Shown here in pieces: positions 1-5,330 of a stretch of 5,330 nt of DNA. Each line of letters begins with the position of its first letter. Positions within the stretch are counted from its first letter, which is position 1. The position numbers and the translations under genes are program-made. A model generated the notes under the pieces. The model was not told where the DNA came from and did no database searches. It saw nothing but the letters and a program-made list of their open reading frames with translations. The stretch is from Candidatus Zixiibacteriota bacterium (GTDB lineage Bacteria; Zixibacteria; MSB-5A5; GN15; PGXB01): positions 1 to 5,330 of the forward strand of contig JAAERC010001239.1 of the NCBI GenBank assembly GCA_024230695.1, written 5' to 3'.

Positions 1-1485
1 AAGATATTTATGGATATTTGTTAAACTACTCACATCAGTAACGCTGAACTCGGGATTGGAATGACCGTCATGAGTACAATGCGCGGTATAATTATAAAAT
101 CCAGTGCCATCATTGATAGTGCCAATAATAGCATCAACTGCTCCAAGCGCACTTGATGAAGGATGTAACCAAATATTGGGATTTATACTATGCGCAATGT
201 TGAAATAATTCTCGCTTCCATAGTTGATCTGACCGTTTCCGAATAATTCGGCGCTATTTGCATCATAACCCGAAACCAGAGTAACATCAGCAAGATAACT
301 TGGGTCCGGCATTAAATACTGTTCATACTCCAGAGTTTTATCGATCTGAGGTTGAAGCTGAGCGGTAGTTTGTGCCGAAAAACGCCCATAATACATTTCC
401 GGTAAATAGTCACCGGTGAATTCGCAGAAGTGTAGATCAGTAACAAAGTTACCATTATATCCATCAAACGCGGGAATTTGTTGATCATCGCCAACCAAAA
501 GAACAAATGAAGGAGCAGGATCCTCAGCTGTTCCGGCATTATAAAGACTATTGATATAATTTTTTATGGAAAAACTGGAGAAACCTATAATGTCGGTGTA
601 AGCCACAACTACATCAAAACCCTTTTTTATTTTCCATTCAATAAATGGTTGGAGCTGACTTTCAAACATCCGATCAGTCACAATTAAATATTTTATTGGA
701 TAGCTGGTAATATCTGAACGCGCCAAAGCTGACGAATTACTGGACGATATACTGTAATTTATAATCTCTTGATAGTTGGATTCAAAAAATGGTGAATAGT
801 GATTCTTGTGCATCAATGCCGTTTTATCCCAATCAGCGTTTTGATAACTAATACTGACAGTGAGGTTCTTACAAACAGTTATACTATTTTCCACCGGATT
901 GTATTTAAGAGGGGAAAATGATACAAGAGCCATATGTACCGAACGAAGCGTCCCCAGTATTTTTGTCTCAACCAGCGGCAATTGATAAAATTGGTCTGTT
1001 TGATAGAGTGAACGATTATATATGAATTGTTGTTCGGAAGGTTCATCAGATTTAGACAACGGCGGCTGAACCGGCATAATCGGGACATCCAATCCTAACT
1101 CAGTTAAATTATAGGTCTCATACTCAACCGATACTATTTCGACCAGTAATTGGCAATCAAATGGAATTGAAATAATTTTATTTGCTTTGGGAAGAGATGG
1201 CTCGCCAGTTTTAAAGGACCTTGAAAACTTAGAAATAGTCGGTAATACAAAATCGCCTTCGGTTGTTGTTACCGGAAGGAAATTCAGTGTGCCAATATCA
1301 AATTTGAGCGTAACCGATTCGGTCTTATTATCGAGTAAAGTCACATTTGATGGAGTATCGCTGATCTTAATTGATTTCGGCTGATTCGCGCTCAAAGCTA
1401 AATTGTTATAGAATAAAATAATTATCAGACAAAACAGAAATATCTGACTTAGTCCGTCACCTAATATTTTATTTTTATTAATCAT
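1..1485 (-). CDS. Gingipain-like C25 family cysteine peptidase, secreted, 3'-truncated by window edge
   Basis: The translation runs 495 codons from ATG at 1485 to base 1 with no stop, so the C-terminus lies outside the window. Residues 1-34 look like a signal peptide: basic start (MINKNK), hydrophobic core IFLFCLIIILFY and a likely cut after ALSA. Residues about 57-215 resemble the C25 propeptide, including the phrase TGEPSLPKANKIISIP. The catalytic domain starts near 264. It shows KYLIVTD (265-271), EWKIKKGFDV (283-292), FVLLVGDDQQIP (327-338), TDLHFCEFTGDYLPEMYYGR (349-368) and the helix with DKTLEYEQ (382-389). YTAHC (466-470) matches the family's Y-x-G-H-G segment, making H469 the probable catalytic His. 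In gingipain R the catalytic Cys follows about 33 residues later, which would fall just outside the window, so activity cannot be confirmed. The start is fixed by an in-frame TAG four codons upstream and by the signal peptide. No clear Shine-Dalgarno precedes it. Family assignment is firm; substrate specificity and any C-terminal sorting domain are unknown. Confidence 0.92.
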   Translation of the reverse strand, partial: MINKNKILGDGLSQIFLFCLIIILFYNNLALSANQPKSIKISDTPSNVTLLDNKTESVTLKFDIGTLNFLPVTTTEGDFVLPTISKFSRSFKTGEPSLPKANKIISIPFDCQLLVEIVSVEYETYNLTELGLDVPIMPVQPPLSKSDEPSEQQFIYNRSLYQTDQFYQLPLVETKILGTLRSVHMALVSFSPLKYNPVENSITVCKNLTVSISYQNADWDKTALMHKNHYSPFFESNYQEIINYSISSSNSSALARSDITSYPIKYLIVTDRMFESQLQPFIEWKIKKGFDVVVAYTDIIGFSSFSIKNYINSLYNAGTAEDPAPSFVLLVGDDQQIPAFDGYNGNFVTDLHFCEFTGDYLPEMYYGRFSAQTTAQLQPQIDKTLEYEQYLMPDPSYLADVTLVSGYDANSAELFGNGQINYGSENYFNIAHSINPNIWLHPSSSALGAVDAIIGTINDGTGFYNYTAHCTHDGHSNPEFSVTDVSSLTNIHKYL

Positions 1486-1551
1486 TTGGCCAATCTAATA
1501 GTTGTAGCACAAACATATTTCATACAATCGCGAGACATGCAGACTTTATTA

Positions 1552-1579
1552 AATATATGCATAATCTTCATTTAGTCAA
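1552..1579 (-). promoter_or_regulatory. Predicted sigma-70-type promoter of the C25 peptidase gene
   Basis: Read on the minus strand, TTGACT (1574-1579) is followed after 16 bases by TATATT (1552-1557). Each hexamer matches the TTGACA/TATAAT consensus at 5 of 6 positions. Transcription would start near 1545, giving a leader of about 60 bases before the ATG at 1485. The site lies in the only gap upstream of this gene, which supports a separate transcription unit. The surrounding DNA is AT-rich, so a chance -10 match is possible, but the TTGACT with near-ideal spacing is less likely to be chance. If the organism used Bacteroidetes-style promoters, this call would be wrong. Confidence 0.5.
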
Positions 1580-1699
1580 GGCTTTCAATATTTGCCCAAG
1601 AGGCCTAAACGACATAAAATAAAAATTCTGTTATACATATTTCTATCAATAGATACGATTTTTCTTCTTAAAAATTAGCGATTGAGACTATTAAAATTC

Positions 1700-1717
1700 A
1701 AAGCAATTATTCGCTTT
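1700..1717 (-). terminator. Weak hairpin just past the membrane-protein stop, possible terminator
   Basis: Arms AAAGC (1713-1717) and GCTTT (1700-1704), as read on the minus strand, can pair around an 8-base AT-rich loop. The hairpin begins two bases after the TAA stop of the membrane-protein gene and is followed by GAATTTTAATAG. The stem is only five pairs, with two G-C pairs, and the T tract is interrupted. On the plus strand the hairpin ends in TTTTTT, but no plus-strand gene reads into it. This is a marginal call; termination may instead be Rho-dependent. Confidence 0.25.
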
Positions 1718-1718
1718 T

Positions 1719-2957
1719 TTAGAAAGTTTCGAAATATGTTTTATCGCCTTTTTCATTAGCATTATCTGTCTCAGTCCCATGCCCAAATTCGCCGGTTTTA
1801 TTTAGCGTTATTTTATGACCTTTTTTGGCATTTTTATATTCATTGATTAGGCGGGAAACATCCAATCCATATTCGCTGGCTTGCCGATATTTTTTAATAT
1901 TGTTTTGAAGAGTCTCATTCAGTGCATCGGGATCATCAATTGATATTTTGTTGATTTTACGATTAGTCTCTTTTTTTATTTTGTTAAAAATATGTTCAAC
2001 ATCCCCAACAAAAAGAGAACCGGCAAAGGCCATAATTATTATAATTAAATCAATTGCTATGGCCAAAAGCAGTGCAAATATCGCCAGTTTGTTCATCTCT
2101 AATAAATCATTTAGAACCAGCATAAAAGCCTGCTGACGATTAATAGATTTCTCAACATAATCAGCCTGATTAGGTGGCATAGGAACATCGACAGCTGAGG
2201 CTGTTAAGACTTCTACTTCATTAAGAGGAAATCTTACCCACGCAGAATTTGCAATCTCGACCTGACTACTTACTGCCAAATCACCATTTAAAGTCATCGC
2301 CAGCGAATCTACAGATTCAATATAATTGTCAATTATTAGTAAATTCTCATCAAGCTGAGCGAGATTAGTCTCAAGATAATTGGTTATTATTCCTCTGCCT
2401 TTGCCCTGTCGATATTTTTCGCCCTGACTTGTTTCCCACGATAAAACTGTCGCGCGGGCCCCATCAATAATCGATTGAATAAAATCATCCTTGCTTCCCT
2501 CATCAACGATTGTCGCCCAGCCATTCTCATTCTCGAGTTCCAGAAGTTTTTCGAGTCGAGAGATCTGGTACCGACCTTTCATCGAGGCTTGTTTTGCGGA
2601 TTGGCTATAATCGCCTAACGCCGTTTGCAGCGCCTGAGAATATTGACCTCTTGTCTTATGAGCTCGCGTTGCTTCCTGCAATCCAGTATCAAAGTTAACA
2701 AACGAGAAAAATATCGAAAAAGCGGCCGCGATTCCAAATGCAAACACATAAGTCAGCTTGTTTTCCCGCATCCTCATCAATGACCATGCAATTCCCAAAA
2801 GAACGACCTGCAATCCCAACGAGCCAATAAAGGCCAATTGTTTGTCCAACAGAATTGTCATGCCATTAAAAGTTGTAAAAAAGGATAATATTGATAAAAG
2901 AAACGTTCCAATATATATCATAAAAGTAGTAATTCTGGATAATCTATTTGAAATCAT
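1719..2957 (-). CDS. Four-helix membrane protein with large extracytoplasmic domain, unknown family
   Basis: I do not recognise this 412-residue protein. Hydrophobic segments lie at about 10-30, 41-60, 68-88 and 290-315. The charges MISNRLSR at the N-terminus, RMRENK between helices 2 and 3, and NKIKKETNRKINK after helix 4 obey the positive-inside rule. They place both ends in the cytoplasm and residues about 89-289 outside. That outer domain has no cysteines and looks mostly helical, with Gln/Glu/Leu-rich stretches (for example 100-145 and 190-222) that could form helical bundles or coiled coils. Helix 4 contains an Asp (D303, in AIDLIIII). The tail (318-412) is charged and ends in a Gly/Thr/Asn-rich, probably disordered stretch. 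The start at 2957 has a strong ribosome site. Topology resembles sensor or scaffold proteins with a periplasmic helical domain, but no HAMP, kinase, GGDEF or chemotaxis domain is visible. It is a real gene by length, topology and leader; function is unassigned. Confidence 0.85.
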   Translation of the reverse strand: MISNRLSRITTFMIYIGTFLLSILSFFTTFNGMTILLDKQLAFIGSLGLQVVLLGIAWSLMRMRENKLTYVFAFGIAAAFSIFFSFVNFDTGLQEATRAHKTRGQYSQALQTALGDYSQSAKQASMKGRYQISRLEKLLELENENGWATIVDEGSKDDFIQSIIDGARATVLSWETSQGEKYRQGKGRGIITNYLETNLAQLDENLLIIDNYIESVDSLAMTLNGDLAVSSQVEIANSAWVRFPLNEVEVLTASAVDVPMPPNQADYVEKSINRQQAFMLVLNDLLEMNKLAIFALLLAIAIDLIIIIMAFAGSLFVGDVEHIFNKIKKETNRKINKISIDDPDALNETLQNNIKKYRQASEYGLDVSRLINEYKNAKKGHKITLNKTGEFGHGTETDNANEKGDKTYFETF

Positions 2958-2964
2958 TTAGTTT

Positions 2965-2971
2965 CCCCTTC
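2965..2971 (-). promoter_or_regulatory. Ribosome binding site of the membrane-protein gene
   Basis: GAAGGGG on the minus strand sits seven bases before the ATG at 2957 (spacer AAACTAA). This is a good Shine-Dalgarno match with good spacing and supports 2957 as the start rather than a later Met. Confidence 0.7.
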
Positions 2972-3003
2972 AAACTCAAATAATCGAGATATTTAATCTA
3001 TAT

Positions 3004-3032
3004 CTTATAAATATCGGCGGAGAAACTAGAAA
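3004..3032 (-). promoter_or_regulatory. Weak promoter candidate for the membrane-protein gene
   Basis: On the minus strand TTTCTA (3027-3032) and TATAAG (3004-3009) are 17 bases apart, in the gap between the M14 terminator and the membrane-protein start. The -10 matches consensus at 5 of 6 positions but the -35 at only 3 of 6. A promoter is expected here because a terminator lies directly upstream. The exact site is uncertain, since several overlapping TATA-like hexamers occur in the same stretch. Confidence 0.3.
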
Positions 3033-3044
3033 AATTACTCATAT

Positions 3045-3078
3045 AAACAACAACAGGGCGGCCAATTTGACCGCCCTG
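3045..3078 (-). terminator. Rho-independent terminator of the M14 carboxypeptidase gene
   Basis: The arms CAGGGCGG (3071-3078 as read on the minus strand) and CCGCCCTG (3054-3061) form an eight-pair, GC-rich perfect stem around a 9-base loop. The loop can add two more pairs after a mismatch. On the minus strand the stem is followed by TTGTTGTTT, a T-rich tail. It begins 32 bases after the TAG stop of the M14 gene. No T tract follows on the plus strand, so it acts in the minus direction. The GC-rich stem stands out sharply in AT-rich DNA. Confidence 0.85.
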
Positions 3079-3109
3079 ATTAGGAAATACTTCAATAATA
3101 AATTTCTAA

Positions 3110-5278
3110 CTATAAACAATTCGGATCGTCACCGTCCTTGTAAACAAAATTGACGAGATGCACAATATCAAGGATATCTATCGGTTCGATACCATTAACA
3201 TTACCGGCAATTATCGGATCAGGAGCCGGGCCATCTTTATATTTGTAGTTAATCAGAAAGACAATGTCTAAAATATTAATATCAACAATACCGTCAACAT
3301 CGCCACAAACATAGCCCATACTCGTATGAGTTGCCACTACCGGTGAAAATTGACTCCATTGCAGATCGGCATCCTGGGCTCTGACTTTGTAGAAGTAATC
3401 GGTATCTTCTTGTTTATCAATAAACGCAAAAGAAGTGTCGGCAATGCTTGATGATACCAGTGTTTCAGTACCAAATACAGTTACCATTTCTACATCATCA
3501 AAATAAATTCCCTCTTCCTGAATACCAGCGTCGGTAATATACCTAAAGGAGATATATATGGACTGACCCACATAGTCGGTCATATCAAACTCTGCCTCTA
3601 ACCAGCCGCCGGACTCTCCGGTAATGCCGTTGCCTTGATTACTTCCATTAGGATTTGTTTCAGTAGTTATATTGCCAGCAATATTGGTCCAGGAAACACC
3701 ATCTTGAGATACGGCAACATAGGCATAATCAAAATCATCTTCTATGCGATAATATGTCCAGAAACGGAAGATGTCACCTTCTTTGATTGGAATTGGATTT
3801 TTAGTTGTAATAGAGCCATTATAATTGGGAGGTGTTGTTCCGCAATAAAAACTGGAATATCCAGAGTGATACCTGGAATAACCAATACTATAGCCATCAA
3901 CATCAAAATTATCAAGGTTATCGCCCGGGTCAGTTATTTGTGAATAATCGGAATACTCATACAACTCGTAATTAACACCTTTATTAAAAGCATCGGTATG
4001 GGTCCAATCAATCTGATATGAGGATAGATCTACCGTATCAGCTATAATCAGTGCTGGCGGTTTTGGCACCATCGCCTGCTCAACGCTGTCAATAACCTCA
4101 ATTAAAAAAAGAGTCGAAAGGTAGTTCTCATCTACTAAAGGCTGTATTCTATTTGTTGCCGGCCAGAAACGATCATCACTGGTTCCGACCTCAACAACAA
4201 AAGAGTATGTTTTACCTTTCAATGTTTGTTCGCCATATTCCCAATCATCAGTGCCGCCATTAACCGGATAAAGCGAATTAATATAATTTGGCGTATAACC
4301 GGTAAAGGCACATGCTGAATCGCCCAGCCCAATAAATATATCCTCATCCTCAGTTAATGATACATTATAAGAAAATGGCCAGAGATAGAGATTGGAATAG
4401 GAATGATAATAAACCGAAATTACAAATTCATGTGCAATTGAGAAGTCGCGCATATTCTGAGTTTCCGGTTCGGACCATGCGGCTGTGCCACGATAGGTTT
4501 CATCATCTCCATCAGGGGATGAACCGATATCGTCATAACCCCACTCGTATCCAAAGTTTCTGTTAATATCAACTCCATAGGTACCATCACCATTATCGCG
4601 ACGGTTTTTTCGCCACATACCACCACCACTGGGCGCTATTAATTCATTTTCATAATAACCATCCGGATTAACATTAAGAACAAACCAGGTTTCGCGTTCA
4701 TCTACCAGATTTTGAATATATGGGTCGCTCGAATATTTATCCGTTAATGAATCCATAACATTCAATAACACTAATGGCGTAATTACCTCGCGAGCATGGA
4801 TAGTCGATGTGAATAATATCTCCGGCTCATCTTCATCCACATTCGGGTTGTCAGAAATTTTAATGGCCCACATCGTTCGTCCTTCGAGACTTTGCCCTAT
4901 ATCCACCTTAGATGTTATAGTTGGGTGATCGGCAACTATAACGTCAATTGCAGCGTTGATTTCAGATAAGGTCAGATAACCACCCATTGTCCGGGACGGA
5001 TCAAATCTCGATATTACAAATTTCTCAATATCATCGATAACAATTTCTGTCCGAAATCCAATTGCCTCCAATTCATTTAATTCATCTTTATTTGTAACAA
5101 TTTCAAAAGAATTGTTGTTTATGGCCGCCACATCCAAATGCTGAGCATAAAATTGATTCAATTGAGGTTTTGTGTCAATAAACACCTTCGCATGAATGTT
5201 GTTGTGGTTGGCTGTAAAAGCCAAAGTTGCAAATAGCATTAAAATAGACATTAATGCTACAAAGACCCGAAACGACAT
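3110..5278 (-). CDS. Secreted M14 zinc carboxypeptidase with InhA-like jelly roll and dockerin-like tail
   Basis: This 722-residue protein should remove C-terminal amino acids from peptides outside the cytoplasm. Residues 1-23 are a signal peptide (core VALMSILMLFATLAF, cut near A20 or A23). Residues about 30-92 look like an activation propeptide. The M14 domain spans about 98-398. Zinc ligands are H161 and E164 (HARE) and H292 (YYHSYSN). Matches to bovine carboxypeptidase A are R163 to R71, R223 (MWRKNRR) to R127, N239-R240 (DINRNF) to N144-R145, Y337 to Y248 and E363 (FVVEVG) to E270, so all key catalytic residues are present. D344 occupies the position of residue 255, which sets specificity. 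Residues about 405-440 and 603-650 look like two halves of an Fn3-like domain. Between them, about 453-602, lies a jelly-roll domain of the immune inhibitor A/MAM-like type (FRFWTYYRI, YAYVAVSQDG, EGIYFDDV). The tail (659-716) is a pair of dockerin-like repeats. The start is supported by GGAGGT upstream. The enzyme resembles carboxypeptidase T with added binding modules. No type IX secretion tail is visible. Confidence 0.96.
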   Translation of the reverse strand: MSFRVFVALMSILMLFATLAFTANHNNIHAKVFIDTKPQLNQFYAQHLDVAAINNNSFEIVTNKDELNELEAIGFRTEIVIDDIEKFVISRFDPSRTMGGYLTLSEINAAIDVIVADHPTITSKVDIGQSLEGRTMWAIKISDNPNVDEDEPEILFTSTIHAREVITPLVLLNVMDSLTDKYSSDPYIQNLVDERETWFVLNVNPDGYYENELIAPSGGGMWRKNRRDNGDGTYGVDINRNFGYEWGYDDIGSSPDGDDETYRGTAAWSEPETQNMRDFSIAHEFVISVYYHSYSNLYLWPFSYNVSLTEDEDIFIGLGDSACAFTGYTPNYINSLYPVNGGTDDWEYGEQTLKGKTYSFVVEVGTSDDRFWPATNRIQPLVDENYLSTLFLIEVIDSVEQAMVPKPPALIIADTVDLSSYQIDWTHTDAFNKGVNYELYEYSDYSQITDPGDNLDNFDVDGYSIGYSRYHSGYSSFYCGTTPPNYNGSITTKNPIPIKEGDIFRFWTYYRIEDDFDYAYVAVSQDGVSWTNIAGNITTETNPNGSNQGNGITGESGGWLEAEFDMTDYVGQSIYISFRYITDAGIQEEGIYFDDVEMVTVFGTETLVSSSIADTSFAFIDKQEDTDYFYKVRAQDADLQWSQFSPVVATHTSMGYVCGDVDGIVDINILDIVFLINYKYKDGPAPDPIIAGNVNGIEPIDILDIVHLVNFVYKDGDDPNCL
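3131..3205 (-). repeat. Dockerin-like repeat 2 of the M14 protein (residues 692-716)
   Basis: This segment runs from GNVNG to YKDG and is identical to repeat 1 at 16 of 25 residues, at a fixed offset of 33 residues. The EF-hand-like loop has N693, N695, D701 and D704 at ligand positions 1, 3, 9 and 12, but Ile at position 5 and Pro at position 7. The following helix is DIVHLVNFVYKDG. Cys721 lies just after it. Confidence 0.75.
3230..3304 (-). repeat. Dockerin-like repeat 1 of the M14 protein (residues 659-683)
   Basis: This segment runs from GDVDG to YKDG and is followed by PAPDP. Ligand positions 1, 3, 9 and 12 of the calcium-loop pattern are D660, D662, N668 and D671, but position 5 is Ile664 instead of Asp/Asn. 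The helix DIVFLINYKYKDG matches the second half of type I dockerin repeats. Cys658 lies directly before it. Repeats of this kind end many secreted proteins in FCB-related lineages (from memory). Whether they bind a cohesin is unknown. Confidence 0.75.
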
Positions 5279-5282
5279 ATAG

Positions 5283-5288
5283 ACCTCC
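5283..5288 (-). promoter_or_regulatory. Ribosome binding site of the M14 carboxypeptidase gene
   Basis: GGAGGT on the minus strand, within GGCGGAGGT, lies four bases before the ATG at 5278. It is a near-perfect anti-16S match at slightly short spacing, and it favours this ATG over Met10 or Met14, which would also shorten the signal peptide. Confidence 0.75.
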
Positions 5289-5330
5289 GCCTTAGTAAGA
5301 AATTACAGTAGCAGTAACACTTCCAATATA

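Noticed and set aside
312..1088. Two short minus-strand open frames (312-539 and 879-1088)
   Set aside because: Both lie in another frame inside the well-supported C25 coding region. They have no ribosome site and no recognisable protein features.
1187..1384. Plus-strand open frame of 65 codons
   Set aside because: It is antisense to the C25 propeptide region, has no Shine-Dalgarno, and its residues mirror the codons of the real gene.
1486..1718. Small RNA, riboswitch or repeat array in the largest intergenic gap
   Set aside because: Beyond the promoter and one weak hairpin, I found no stable structure, repeated unit or recognisable RNA motif, and no CRISPR or tRNA signature anywhere in the window.
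1948..2961. Three short plus-strand open frames opposite the membrane protein (1948-2136, 2510-2698, 2758-2961)
   Set aside because: They are antisense shadows. The Ile/Lys-rich composition comes from the hydrophobic codons of the minus-strand gene.
3635..4629. Open frames opposite or shifted within the M14 gene (3635-3943 and 4357-4566 plus, 4420-4629 minus)
   Set aside because: They overlap conserved M14 and jelly-roll coding sequence with active-site residues intact in the main frame, and have no start signals of their own.
1..5278. The three genes as one operon
   Set aside because: A strong terminator at 3045-3078, gaps of 152 and 233 bases, and a good promoter at 1552-1579 point to separate transcription units.
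5289..5330. Possible promoter TTGGAA plus TAATTT upstream of the M14 gene
   Set aside because: The spacing would be only 15 bases, the -10 match is weak, and only about 50 bases of leader are visible. The real promoter may lie beyond the right edge.

Overview
The window is an AT-rich piece of bacterial chromosome. It carries three long genes, all on the minus strand, each separated by a real intergenic gap. Going upstream to downstream on that strand, they are a secreted zinc carboxypeptidase (M14 family, 722 aa, complete), a four-helix membrane protein of unknown family (412 aa, complete), and a gingipain-type cysteine peptidase (C25 family, at least 495 aa, with its 3' end cut off by the left edge of the window). 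No tRNA, rRNA, CRISPR array, insertion sequence or phage gene was seen.

Organism (inference): M14 and C25 peptidases with multi-domain secreted architectures are typical of uncultured bacteria of the FCB group and its relatives. So is a C-terminal tail of paired dockerin-like repeats of the 'LINYxYKDGPAP' type. From memory, Zixibacteria-like genomes fit best. Codon use looks alike across the three genes, and nothing suggests recent transfer.

Layout: 5279-5330 is the leader of the M14 gene, with a GGAGGT ribosome site. 3110-5278 is the M14 carboxypeptidase. 3045-3078 is a convincing Rho-independent terminator for it. 2958-3044 is the leader of the membrane-protein gene, with a strong ribosome site and a weak promoter candidate. 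1719-2957 is the membrane protein. 1486-1718 is an intergenic region with a weak hairpin just past the membrane-protein stop and a good sigma-70-like promoter for the C25 gene. 1-1485 is the C25 peptidase, whose translation stays open to base 1.

How they fit together: the two peptidases have signal peptides and probably act outside the cytoplasm on proteins or peptides. C25 enzymes are endopeptidases and M14 enzymes trim C-terminal residues, so a protein-scavenging role is plausible. The terminator and the separate promoter suggest independently transcribed neighbours rather than one operon. The membrane protein between them has a roughly 200-residue extracytoplasmic domain and a basic cytoplasmic tail. 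Nothing in its sequence links it directly to proteolysis.

I did not find a clearly new system. The most interesting points are the carboxypeptidase's architecture and predicted specificity, its non-canonical dockerin loops, and the unassigned membrane protein.
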